Position numbers and translations under genes: made by a program
Notes under the pieces: generated by a model
What the model was told of the DNA's origin: nothing
The model's database searches: none
What the model saw: only the letters and a program-made list of their open reading frames with translations
In this document: piece after piece, positions 26,758-34,845 of the stretch
How positions within the stretch are numbered: position 1 is the stretch's first letter
Layout: every line of letters starts with the position of its first letter
Assembly (NCBI RefSeq): GCF_022179805.1
Contig: NZ_BPUO01000004.1
Coordinates: 248,001-312,000 of the forward strand
Direction of reading: 5' to 3'
From: Cupriavidus pauculus
Lineage (GTDB): Bacteria; Pseudomonadota; Gammaproteobacteria; Burkholderiales; Burkholderiaceae
Length of the DNA: 64,000 bases

Positions 26758-27246
26758 TCAGTGCTGATGTGGAGCCGGTGCCGCCGCCTTCACGTCGGGC
26801 ACCGTGACCGGCACGATCTCGGTGGCCAGGATCTTGTGCGTGGGATCGGCCAGTTCCAGCCGCAGCTTGTGCGCGCCCGGCTTCAGCCCCACCACGATGA
26901 TCGGGTCCTCGCTGGTATGCGCCCACGTGCCGGGCGCGTCATCGACCGTGACGTGAAGGTGCCCGATGCGCGGCGACACTTCGGAAGCGGTCTTGCCGAA
27001 CACCGGCATCACCCGAAAATTCTCGGTACGAAACTGCACGATGACCACGCCCCGCGCCAACGGTTCGGCCAGCGGCGCGTACGGCACCAGCCTGGCGGCT
27101 GCCTCGTTGTTGAGCGGCAGCACTGCCGGCGGGCGGATTGCATCCTGCGTGGCCTGCGCCTGTTGCGCCGATGCGGGCGTGTTGAAGAGGGCAGCGGTGG
27201 CGATGGCCACGGCGGCAACGGGCAGGAACTTCAGGGTACGGCGCAT
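26758..27246 (-). CDS. DUF6130-like exported protein
   Basis: A 162-residue protein with a signal peptide (about residues 1-27, ending ASAQ). The mature part has a segment RIGHLHVTVDDAPGTWAHTSEDPIIV split into GHLHVTVDDAP and WAHTSEDP, followed by LKPGAHKLRLELADPTHK, as in DUF6130 proteins, and ends in a His tail (PAPHQH). The His-rich motif suggests metal binding in the periplasm, by analogy only. A striking 18-bp inverted repeat lies 81 bases upstream of its start. Confidence 0.75.
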   Translation of the reverse strand: MRRTLKFLPVAAVAIATAALFNTPASAQQAQATQDAIRPPAVLPLNNEAAARLVPYAPLAEPLARGVVIVQFRTENFRVMPVFGKTASEVSPRIGHLHVTVDDAPGTWAHTSEDPIIVVGLKPGAHKLRLELADPTHKILATEIVPVTVPDVKAAAPAPHQH

Positions 27247-27326
27247 GATGTGACCTTCTTCGCTTCGGGATGGGTCCCGAATCTGAGCATAGGCGCGCCG
27301 CGCATCGTTGCGAATTTTGTATGGCT

Positions 27327-27373
27327 ACGTATCGGCAAGTATCGTGCGCCGCGCCCGATACTTGCCGATACGT
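27327..27373. promoter_or_regulatory. 18-bp perfect inverted repeat, probable operator
   Basis: ACGTATCGGCAAGTATCG (27327-27344) and its exact complement (27356-27373) are separated by 11 bases. Each arm holds two GATAC/GTATC units spaced 10 bases apart. It lies 81 bases upstream of the DUF6130 start and 55 bases after the MocR-type regulator stop. No T-run follows on either strand, which argues against a plain terminator. The unit matches the site at 6723-6737 in spacing and half-site. Confidence 0.65.
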
Positions 27374-27427
27374 TTTGCGCTGGCCTTCCCTGACTGCCGC
27401 GCCATACGGCAATCGCCTGGGGAGACC

Positions 27428-28843
27428 TCAACCGAACTTGCGGATCAGTTGCTGCAGCCGGTCGCACGCATTGGGCACCTGCCGTTCGATGGCCGTGGCC
27501 ACCCCCAGCAGCATCCCCGAGCGCTGCGTGGCGGGGGAACAGTACATCGGTGACAGTGGCGCGGGTGCCAGACCATAGGCATAGGCTTCACGGGCGATGC
27601 GCTTGTCGTCCGCGCCATCGGGCAACTGCACGATCACGGCCAGCCCCGCCGCATAGGCATGGAATTGCCGCGCCGCCAGCGCGTCGAGCAGTGTCTGGCT
27701 GCGCTGGGTATAGACGCGTTTCATGCGCCGCAGGTGGCGCAGGTAATGGCCGTCGCGCATGAACTCGGCGGTAGCGGCCTGCACGGCTGGCCCGGGCGCC
27801 GATCCCAGGCACGCCACCACTTCCTCGAAGCGAGCCACCAGACCGGGGGGCACCATCACAAAGCCAAGCCGCAGCGTCGGGCTGATGGTCTTGCTGAACG
27901 ATCCGATATGGATCACGCGACCGGCGCGGTCCTGCGACGCCAGCGCCGGTGCAGCGCGGCGCTTGAGCTGCAGTTCACCCAGGTAGTCGTCTTCGATGAT
28001 CCACGCATCGGCCCGGTCGGCCCAGTCGAGCAACTGCACGCGGCGCGCCAGCGACAGCGTGGGCCCCAGCGGCGCCTGCTGTCCGGCCGTGACCAGGGCC
28101 AGCGCGGCGTCGGGTGCGTGGCGTTCGCCATAGCCGATGTCCATGCCTTCCTCGTCGACTGGTACGGGCACGGTCGTGAACTGGCTGAGCGCCGCCGCCG
28201 TACGGCTGGGCAGGAATCCCGGGTTCTCGACCCATGCCGTGCGCCCCGGTGCCTGGATCACACGCAATGCCACGCCCAGCGCGCCCGTGAATCCAGCGGC
28301 GATGAAGATCTGCGAGGGCTGGCATTCGATGCCGCGGGCCAGTGCCAGGTGGGCGGCAATCTCGCGGCGCAGCACGTGTTCGCCACGCGGGTCCGGATAC
28401 GACGCGGGCGCTTCGATTTCCTCGCGCACCGCGCGTGAGCGCAGGCGTGCGAACAACGTATCGGGAAAGCAGTCGGACGCCGGCACGCCCATCTGGAACA
28501 CGGCCGGGCCGGGCAGGAAGTGCTGATACAGCGCCGATTGCAGGTCAGATGCGATGGATCGTGCCGGACCGGTGCCGGGGCGGGCCCGGGCGGTGTGGTC
28601 GGCCACCCGCGTGCCGTCGGCGCGTGAAGACACCAGCAGTTGCGCATCCACCAGCCGTTCATAGGCCGCCTTGACGGTGCCCCGCGCCACGCCAAGCTGG
28701 GTGGCCAGATCGACCCACGACGGCAGCCGGGCGCCGGGCACCAGTACCTGTTTCTCGATGGCGCCGGCAATGCCAAGCCTGATCTGCTCGGAAAGTGATG
28801 TGGCGGACCTGCGGTCCAGTTGGAGATCGAATGGGGCGGTCAT
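27428..28843 (-). CDS. MocR-type GntR/aminotransferase regulator
   Basis: A 471-residue regulator of the MocR/PdxR class. An N-terminal GntR helix-turn-helix (about residues 10-75, LSEQIRLGIAGAIEKQ, LGVARGTVKAAYERL) is joined to a class I aminotransferase domain (about 110-471) with IIEDDYLGEL and the PLP-lysine region HIGSFSKTISPTLRLGF. Such proteins sense PLP or PLP adducts. It is divergent from the cupin/AhpD-like operon at 28936 with 92 bases between starts, so that operon is the probable target. Confidence 0.93.
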   Translation of the reverse strand: MTAPFDLQLDRRSATSLSEQIRLGIAGAIEKQVLVPGARLPSWVDLATQLGVARGTVKAAYERLVDAQLLVSSRADGTRVADHTARARPGTGPARSIASDLQSALYQHFLPGPAVFQMGVPASDCFPDTLFARLRSRAVREEIEAPASYPDPRGEHVLRREIAAHLALARGIECQPSQIFIAAGFTGALGVALRVIQAPGRTAWVENPGFLPSRTAAALSQFTTVPVPVDEEGMDIGYGERHAPDAALALVTAGQQAPLGPTLSLARRVQLLDWADRADAWIIEDDYLGELQLKRRAAPALASQDRAGRVIHIGSFSKTISPTLRLGFVMVPPGLVARFEEVVACLGSAPGPAVQAATAEFMRDGHYLRHLRRMKRVYTQRSQTLLDALAARQFHAYAAGLAVIVQLPDGADDKRIAREAYAYGLAPAPLSPMYCSPATQRSGMLLGVATAIERQVPNACDRLQQLIRKFG

Positions 28844-28935
28844 GGTCTCTGGTACAGCGATATTTGCGATTCTTGGTTCTTTGTCTTGCACCACGGAGCG
28901 TCCATGATTCTATCCATCCAAACCGGAGATGCATC

Positions 28936-29373
28936 ATGAAACCAAGACACCTTCTTGTTTCCGTCGTTGCGGCGCTCGGCCTGGCCGTGGCAGGCACGGC
29001 GGCGGCGCACGGCACGGCCGGCCACTCGGCTGGCGAGAGCGTCAAGCCCAACTTCGCGCAGGCGATTCCGAACATTCCCGGAAAGTCGCTCATTGCCGTG
29101 GAAGTGGACTATGCGCCTGGCGGCGCGTCGAAGCCCCACCTGCACGCCAAGTCGGCGTTCATCTATGCCTACGTGGTGTCTGGCAGTATTGCCAGCAAGG
29201 TGAACGACGGGGCGGAGCGCGTCTACAAGGCCGGCGAATCGTTTTACGAAGACCCAGGTTCCCGGCATGGTGTCAGCCGCAATGCCAGCAAGACTAAGCC
29301 GGCCAAGCTGCTGGCCGTGTTTGTCGTCGACACCGACACTGACCCCAAGGACCTGACGGTCTACGACAAGTAA
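28936..29373 (+). CDS. Exported cupin-domain protein
   Basis: A 145-residue protein with a signal peptide (about residues 1-24) and a cupin fold: VEVDYAPGGASKPHLHAKSAFIYAYVVSGSI (metal motif PHLHAKSAF) and GSRHGVSRNAS. The HxH and later His fit a metal-binding cupin. GGAG lies 7 bases before the start. It is the first gene of an operon with the AhpD-like protein and is divergent from a MocR regulator. Confidence 0.85.
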   Translation: MKPRHLLVSVVAALGLAVAGTAAAHGTAGHSAGESVKPNFAQAIPNIPGKSLIAVEVDYAPGGASKPHLHAKSAFIYAYVVSGSIASKVNDGAERVYKAGESFYEDPGSRHGVSRNASKTKPAKLLAVFVVDTDTDPKDLTVYDK

Positions 29374-29391
29374 AACCCAAGGAGCACTGAA

Positions 29392-29847
29392 ATGAGACTG
29401 GACTACACCAAGGCGTCGCCGGGCGGCGTGAAGGCACTGGGCGGCGTGTATGGCTACATCCTGCAATCGGGCCTGGAAGACACGCTTGTCGAACTGGTCT
29501 ACCTGCGCATCAGCCAGATCAACGGCTGCGCCTATTGCCTGGACATGCACACGCGTGACCTGATCAAGAAGGACGTATCGCCGCAGAAGCTGGCGCTGGT
29601 ACAGGCCTGGCACGAGGCGGGCGCCATGTTCAGCGACCGCGAGAAGGCCGCGCTGCGCTGGGCCGAGTCCGTGACCCGCGTGGCGGACACTCATGTGCCC
29701 GACGCCGATTTCGACGCGGCCGCGAAGGTCTTCAGCGAAAAGGAACTGGCTGACCTGACAATGGCCATCGGCCTGATGAACGCGTTCAACCGCCTGGCGA
29801 TCAGCTTCCGCCGTGAGCCGGACTCGGCGCTGGCTGCGAACGGTTGA
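29392..29847 (+). CDS. Carboxymuconolactone decarboxylase / AhpD-like protein
   Basis: A 151-residue alpha-helical protein with the AhpD-type active site CAYCLDMH (Cys pair plus His, in ISQINGCAYCLDMHTRDL), followed by a helical tail. Proteins of this subgroup are alkylhydroperoxidase-like thiol peroxidases. It follows the cupin gene by 18 bases with AAGGAG upstream, so the two are cotranscribed. Confidence 0.92.
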   Translation: MRLDYTKASPGGVKALGGVYGYILQSGLEDTLVELVYLRISQINGCAYCLDMHTRDLIKKDVSPQKLALVQAWHEAGAMFSDREKAALRWAESVTRVADTHVPDADFDAAAKVFSEKELADLTMAIGLMNAFNRLAISFRREPDSALAANG

Positions 29848-29857
29848 TTCATGACGT

Positions 29858-29880
29858 GGCGCGCCCGACATGGGCGCGCC
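29858..29880. terminator. Hairpin after the AhpD-like gene
   Basis: GGCGCGCCC (29858-29866) pairs perfectly with GGGCGCGCC (29872-29880) around a 5-base loop, 11 bases after the stop. There is no T-run, so it may act with Rho or as a stabilising end. Confidence 0.45.
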
Positions 29881-29950
29881 GGCAGGGTGCGCGCGTAATC
29901 AACCGTAACCAAAACAACCGGGCGCAATGCACGTGTTGGGTTGCCGCACC

Positions 29951-29970
29951 AAATGAGAACAATTATCATC
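29951..29970. promoter_or_regulatory. Probable Fur box
   Basis: AAATGAGAACAATTATCATC contains the near-palindrome ATGAGAA-CAA-TTATCAT, one mismatch from a perfect 7-3-7 Fur-type inverted repeat and close to the classical GATAATGATAATCATTATC pattern. It lies 95 bases upstream of the first gene of the PepSY/DUF2271/ApbE operon, in the only AT-rich patch of that intergenic region. Confidence 0.7.
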
Positions 29971-30064
29971 CGTCGGTCCGCGCTGGCATTGTGATGCCGG
30001 CGCCCGCTTTCGCGGCGGGATGACGCGCCGTCTGGCGCACCCCGCGCATCGTTACCGCACCCGA

Positions 30065-30718
30065 ATGACCGACACCGCGCCAGTTTCCGGCCAGCAGCGC
30101 CGTGCCTTCTGGCTCAAGCATCTTCACCAGTGGCACTGGATCAGTTCCGCGATCTGCCTGATCGGGATGCTGATGTTCGCCATCACCGGTTTCACACTCA
30201 ATCACGCCGGCCAGATCGAGGCCCGGCCCAGTGTGGTCACGCGCAGCGAGACCGCGCCGCGCGACGTGATCGGCGCACTGCGCCGCGCCATGCCGGCCGG
30301 TGCCGAGACGAAGAACCAGAAGGGCGCCGTACCGCCGGCGCTGGCCGAATGGCTGGACCGCGCGCTTGGCGTCGACGCGGCGGGGCGCGAAGCCGAATGG
30401 TCGGCCGATGAAATCTATGTGGGCCTGCCGCGCCCGGGCGGCGATGCCTGGGTCAGCGTGGCGCTCGACTCTGGCGAGGTGCAATACGAATCCACCTCGC
30501 GCGGCGCCGTCTCTTACCTGAACGACTTGCACAAGGGCCGCAACACGGGCCGCGCCTGGAGCCTGTTCCTCGACGTCTTCGCGTTTGCTTGCCTGGTCTT
30601 CAGCGTAACCGGGCTGTTCCTGCTGAAGCTGCATGCGTCGGGCCGCATGGCCACATGGCCGCTGGTGGGCGCGGGACTCGTGATTCCGTTGCTGCTGGCG
30701 ATCCTGTACATCCACTGA
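30065..30718 (+). CDS. PepSY-associated TM-helix protein (PiuB-like)
   Basis: A 217-residue membrane protein of the PepSY_TM class: residues HLHQWHWIS start a first helix (about 28-50), a periplasmic PepSY-like region of about 110 residues follows, then two helices (about 164-188 and 196-216). The clustered His residues at the first helix fit a heme- or metal-linked electron-transfer role, as proposed for PiuB-type proteins. No clear ribosome site precedes ATG 30065; an upstream in-frame ATG at 30020 is the alternative. First gene of the Fur-box operon. Confidence 0.85.
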   Translation: MTDTAPVSGQQRRAFWLKHLHQWHWISSAICLIGMLMFAITGFTLNHAGQIEARPSVVTRSETAPRDVIGALRRAMPAGAETKNQKGAVPPALAEWLDRALGVDAAGREAEWSADEIYVGLPRPGGDAWVSVALDSGEVQYESTSRGAVSYLNDLHKGRNTGRAWSLFLDVFAFACLVFSVTGLFLLKLHASGRMATWPLVGAGLVIPLLLAILYIH

Positions 30719-30758
30719 TCATCCGCTCATCCACTCCATCTAGAAGGTAGTTCTGACA

Positions 30759-31280
30759 ATGCGCCGACTCCTGACCGTCACCTTGACCGGCCTTGCCGCC
30801 GCGCCGCTGACGCCCGCCATGGCCGCCGACCTGAACGTCAAGGTCGAGATTCCCCGCCTTAACGTGGCTGAATACCATCGCCCGTATGTGGCGATGTGGA
30901 TCGAGCGCGCCGACCAGACCCCGGTGCAGACGCTGGCGGTCTGGTACGACGCGAAGAACAAGGAAGGCGAAGGCACGAAGTGGCTCAAGGACATGCGCCA
31001 GTGGTGGCGCAAGGCCGGCCGCGACCTGCAGATGCCGGCCGATGGCGTGTCGGGTGCCACGCGCGCACCGGGCGAGCATGCGCTGACCTTCAAGGAAGGC
31101 AAGGCGCCGTTCGCGAAGCTGCCGGCCGGCGAGTACCAGCTGGTGGTGGAAGCCGCGCGTGAAGTGGGCGGCCGCGAACTGGTGCGCGTGCCGTTCACGT
31201 GGCCGGCCAAGTCGGCCCAGACCGCGACTGCCAAAGGCGAACACGAACTCGGCGGCGTGACCGTCGAGGCAAAACCCTGA
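30759..31280 (+). CDS. DUF2271 periplasmic protein with a flavinylation motif
   Basis: A 173-residue exported protein: signal peptide about residues 1-22 (ending AMAA), then the DUF2271 domain (VEIPRLNVAEYHRPYVAMWIE, VQTLAVWYDAK, GTKWLKDMRQWWRKAG). Residues 95-101 read DGVSGAT. This is the ApbE target pattern D-x-x-(S/T)-G-A-(S/T), with Thr101 as the predicted acceptor of covalent FMN. An ApbE gene is two genes downstream. The likely role is an extracytosolic flavin electron carrier. Confidence 0.9.
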   Translation: MRRLLTVTLTGLAAAPLTPAMAADLNVKVEIPRLNVAEYHRPYVAMWIERADQTPVQTLAVWYDAKNKEGEGTKWLKDMRQWWRKAGRDLQMPADGVSGATRAPGEHALTFKEGKAPFAKLPAGEYQLVVEAAREVGGRELVRVPFTWPAKSAQTATAKGEHELGGVTVEAKP

Positions 31281-31306
31281 TCCGAACCGAAGCCCGGAGC
31301 CTGACG

Positions 31307-32143
31307 ATGACCAAGCCTGCCCGTACCTCTTTCCGTCTGTCCACCCGCCTCGCCGTGCTGGCGCTGGCGGCCTTGGCGCCGCTGGCCGCGCACGCGCACC
31401 GCCAGTGGCTGCTGCCGTCGGCCACGGTGCTGTCGGAGAAGGACGCCTGGGTGACCGTGGACGCCGCGGTGTCCAACGACCTGTTCTACTTCGAGCACGT
31501 GCCGATGCGGCTGGATAACCTGGCCGTGACCGCGCCCGACGGCAAGACCGCCGTGCAGGCCGAGAACGCCGCCACCGGCAAGTACCGCAGCACGTTCGAC
31601 CTGCACCTGACCCAGCCCGGCACCTATCGCGTGGCCGTGGTGAACCAGGGCGTGTTCGCAAGCTGGAAGGAAAACGGCCAGACCAAGCGCTGGCGCGGTG
31701 CCGCCGATGCGTTTGCGCAGAACGTGCCGGCTGGCGCGCAGGACCTGCAGGTCAACGAGATCGCAGGCCGCGTCGAAGCCTACGTCACCAACGGCCGTCC
31801 CACGCGCCAGGTGCTGGCGCCGCAAGGCAAGGGCATGGAGCTGGCACCGATCACGCACCCGAACGACCTGATCGCCGGCGAGACCGCCAGCTTCCGCCTG
31901 CTGCTCGACGGCAAGCCGGCCGCCAACCAGAAGGTGTCGGTGGTGCCGGGCGGCATCCGCTATCGCGACCGCCTGAACGAGATCGAGGCCACCACCGACG
32001 CCGACGGCAAGTTCAGCGTCAAGTACCCGGCCCCGGGCATGTACTGGATGGAAGCCGAGACGCGCGACAACAAGACGACGATCAAGGAAGCCAAGGCGCG
32101 CCGCGCCACGTACGCCGTGACTGTGGAAGTGCTGCCGCAGTAA
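31307..32143 (+). CDS. DUF4198 periplasmic protein
   Basis: A 278-residue exported protein: signal peptide about residues 1-28 (ending AHA), mature start HRQWLLPSATVLS, then the beta-sandwich DUF4198 pattern (NDLFYFEHVPMRLDNLAV, a central repeat PNDLIAGETASFRLLLDGKPA, and a final TTDADGKFSVKYPAPGMYWMEAE). This family is thought to bind metal (some members are nickel-uptake associated, NikK-like), with the mature N-terminal His after the signal as a possible ligand. It is cotranscribed with DUF2271 and ApbE. Confidence 0.9.
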   Translation: MTKPARTSFRLSTRLAVLALAALAPLAAHAHRQWLLPSATVLSEKDAWVTVDAAVSNDLFYFEHVPMRLDNLAVTAPDGKTAVQAENAATGKYRSTFDLHLTQPGTYRVAVVNQGVFASWKENGQTKRWRGAADAFAQNVPAGAQDLQVNEIAGRVEAYVTNGRPTRQVLAPQGKGMELAPITHPNDLIAGETASFRLLLDGKPAANQKVSVVPGGIRYRDRLNEIEATTDADGKFSVKYPAPGMYWMEAETRDNKTTIKEAKARRATYAVTVEVLPQ

Positions 32144-32152
32144 GGACCGTTG

Positions 32153-33157
32153 ATGCATCGCGTGCTGATTCCCGTCGCGCTGTCCGCGCCGCCGCCGTCG
32201 CCTGTGCCGCAGGGGCAGGTGCGGCAATGGGTCGGCCAGACGATGGGCACCACGTGGTCGGTCAGCGCGGTGCTGGCGCCGGGGCAGCATGGTGACGGCA
32301 TCGAGGCGGGCATCGTCGGGGTGCTGGACGGTGTCATCGCCCAGATGAGCAACTGGTCCGATACCTCGGACGTGAGCCGCTTCAACCGCGCTGCCGCCGA
32401 TAGCTGGCTGACGCTGCCCGAAGACTGCTTCGCGGTGCTGCAAGCCGCGCTGCAAACGGCGCGCGACAGCGGCGGCGCCTACGATCCCACTGCAGGGCCA
32501 CTGGTCGACCTGTGGGGCTTCGGCCCGGCCGGCGCGCGCACGTCGGCCCCGTCCGTGGACGACGTGGTGCGTCTGCGCCAGCGTTGCGGCTGGCAGCGGA
32601 TCGAGGTCGATGCCGCGCATCGACGCGTGCGGCAGCCCGGCGGCATCGCGCTCGATTTCTGTGCGATTGCCAAGGGCTTCGCGGTCGATGCCGTGTCACG
32701 CCATCTGCACGCGCGGGGCCTGAGCCACCATCTGGTGGAGATCGGCGGCGAGTTGCGCGGCCAGGGACTGAAGCCGGACGGCATGCCGTGGTGGGTCGAA
32801 CTCGAAGCGCCGGTGGCCGATGGCAGCGCTCCCACGCGCACGCTGGTCGCGCTGCTTGGTTTGTCGGTGGCGACGTCGGGTGACTATCGACGTTACTTCG
32901 AGCAGGACGGGCAGCGCTTTGCCCATACGATCGATCCCCGCACCGGCTATCCGGCGGCGCATGCGCTGGCTTCGGTCACGGTGATCCACCGCGATTGCAT
33001 GATGGCCGACGCGCTATCCACCGCGCTTACCGTGCTGGGGCCGCAAGCGGGCATGGCCTTCGCGCAACGCCAGGCGCTGGCCGCGCGCTTCCTGGTGCGC
33101 ACGCCCGACGGTTTCGACGAACACACTACACCGGCCTTTGCCGCGATGCTGTCATGA
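32153..33157 (+). CDS. apbE: FAD:protein FMN transferase (ApbE)
   Basis: A 334-residue ApbE protein: GQTMGTTWSV, SNWSDTSDVSRFNR, DPTAGPLVDLWGFG, ALDFCAIAKGFAVDAV, VEIGGELRGQG and HTIDPRTGYP. It transfers FMN from FAD onto Thr/Ser of target proteins; the DUF2271 protein upstream holds a matching motif. The N-terminus before the catalytic domain is short and lacks an obvious export signal or lipobox, unusual since targets are periplasmic. AAGGA lies 6 bases before ATG 32153. The stop overlaps the next start (ATGA). Confidence 0.93.
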   Translation: MHRVLIPVALSAPPPSPVPQGQVRQWVGQTMGTTWSVSAVLAPGQHGDGIEAGIVGVLDGVIAQMSNWSDTSDVSRFNRAAADSWLTLPEDCFAVLQAALQTARDSGGAYDPTAGPLVDLWGFGPAGARTSAPSVDDVVRLRQRCGWQRIEVDAAHRRVRQPGGIALDFCAIAKGFAVDAVSRHLHARGLSHHLVEIGGELRGQGLKPDGMPWWVELEAPVADGSAPTRTLVALLGLSVATSGDYRRYFEQDGQRFAHTIDPRTGYPAAHALASVTVIHRDCMMADALSTALTVLGPQAGMAFAQRQALAARFLVRTPDGFDEHTTPAFAAMLS

Positions 33158-34743
33158 CGCGCTGGCTCTGGTGGATTCTCTTTTTCTCTGGCGTGGCGCT
33201 GGCCTGGCTGTCGCACAACCGGCTTGGCGCGGCGGCCGGCGTGGTCGTGGCCTATCTGGCGTTCTGCGCCGGGGTCATCGGCTCGCATCGCCGCCGCCGG
33301 GCGGCACGCGCGGCGCTGGCCGCTCCCGAAGATGGCGCCGACCGGCCGACGCTGGTGGCGTATGCCAGCCAGACCGGCTTTGCCGAGCAACTCGCCACGC
33401 AGACCGCGCAAGCGCTGCGCGGTGCCGGCATGCCGGTGCAACTGCTGTCGTTCGCGGAACTCGATGGCACGCGGCTGGCCGCGTGCGGGCAAGCCTTGTT
33501 CGTGGTCAGCACCACGGGCGAGGGCGATGCGCCGGACATGGCGTCGGGGTTTGCGCGCCGGCTGCTGTCGGGCATCGCGCCCGAGGCGCTCAAGCCATTG
33601 CGCTACGGCGTGCTGGCGCTCGGTGACAGCAGCTATGCGCGCTTCTGCGCGTTCGGCCATGCGCTAACTGGCTGGCTACAGCGCCACCACGCGCAGCCGC
33701 TGTTCGACATGGTCGAAGTGGACAACGGCGACCCCGGCGCGCTGCGTCATTGGCAGAACCACCTGTCCGCGCTGAGCGGCGGCGCCGAGATCGCGGACTG
33801 GGAACGCCCGCGCTATGGCCGCTGGCAACTGGTGGATCGGCAACTGCTGAATCCGGGTAGCCAGGGCCAGCCGGCGTACCACTTGGCGCTGGTGCCCGAG
33901 GATGCTGCCGACCTCGACTGGCAGGCCGGCGATATCGCCGAAGTGGGGCCCTGCCAGCCGCCTGAGGTAGTGGCGCGACTGCTGGACCGTCTGGCGCTCG
34001 ACGGATTGACGGCGGTGCGCTGCGACAGCCGTCCGATGACGTTGACGCAAGCATTGGCCACGCGCCTGCCGCTACCCGACGCGCATATGGAAACGATGGC
34101 GGGTCTGGCGCCGCAGGCGCTGATCGATGCGCTGCCCGCGCTGCCGCACCGGGAGTATTCGATTGCTTCGCTGCCCGCGGACGGACGGCTTGAACTGCTG
34201 GTGCGTCAGACCGTGCATGAGGACGGCAAGCTGGGGCTGGCATCGGGCTGGCTCACGCGGCATGCGGAAGCGGGCGCGCATATCGCGCTGCGGGTACGCG
34301 TCAATCGCGCGTTCCATGCACCCGTGGACGACCGGCCGCTGATCCTGGTCGGTAACGGCACGGGCCTGGCCGGGCTGCGCGCGCTGATCAAGGCGCGTGC
34401 GGCGGCGGGCCATCGCCGCAACTGGCTGCTGTTTGGCGAGCGCTCCGCCGCGCACGACGATTTCCATGGCGCGGAAATTGGGGCGTGGCTGGAGCAGGGC
34501 GTGCTGCAGCGCGTCGACCACGCCTGGTCGCGCGATGGCGGGGCGCCGCACTATGTGCAGGACGCTGTGCGGGCCCATGCGCCGGAGATCGTCGATTGGG
34601 TGGAGCAGGGTGCTGCCATCTACGTATGCGGCAGCCTGCAGGGCATGGCCGGCGACGTGCATGCCGTGCTGACCGACATGCTTGGCGAGGCGCGGCTGCA
34701 GCGGATGGTCGAGTCCGGTCACTACCGGCGCGACGTCTACTAG
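33154..34743 (+). CDS. Membrane-anchored flavodoxin/FNR reductase (CysJ-like)
   Basis: A 529-residue diflavin reductase. Two N-terminal helices (about residues 3-20 and 24-44) anchor it; a flavodoxin domain (about 60-205) shows the FMN loop YASQTGFAE and STTGEGDAPD; a ferredoxin-NADP reductase domain (about 220-529) shows REYSIAS (FAD), GNGTGLAGLRALI (NADPH) and a C-terminal VYVCGSLQGMAGDVH-like strand. It resembles sulfite reductase alpha/P450 reductase. It would pass NADPH electrons to the PepSY-TM protein and onward across the membrane. Start overlaps the ApbE stop by 4 bases. Confidence 0.93.
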   Translation: MTRWLWWILFFSGVALAWLSHNRLGAAAGVVVAYLAFCAGVIGSHRRRRAARAALAAPEDGADRPTLVAYASQTGFAEQLATQTAQALRGAGMPVQLLSFAELDGTRLAACGQALFVVSTTGEGDAPDMASGFARRLLSGIAPEALKPLRYGVLALGDSSYARFCAFGHALTGWLQRHHAQPLFDMVEVDNGDPGALRHWQNHLSALSGGAEIADWERPRYGRWQLVDRQLLNPGSQGQPAYHLALVPEDAADLDWQAGDIAEVGPCQPPEVVARLLDRLALDGLTAVRCDSRPMTLTQALATRLPLPDAHMETMAGLAPQALIDALPALPHREYSIASLPADGRLELLVRQTVHEDGKLGLASGWLTRHAEAGAHIALRVRVNRAFHAPVDDRPLILVGNGTGLAGLRALIKARAAAGHRRNWLLFGERSAAHDDFHGAEIGAWLEQGVLQRVDHAWSRDGGAPHYVQDAVRAHAPEIVDWVEQGAAIYVCGSLQGMAGDVHAVLTDMLGEARLQRMVESGHYRRDVY

Positions 34744-34845
34744 TCAGCCGCCCGCACGCCAACGCGCGTTTTTGCGGCGGCGCAGGATCGCCGCCGCCGT
34801 CACATTCCGCTATCCTCGCAAATCAGTTTCCGCCGAGGAGTCCCG

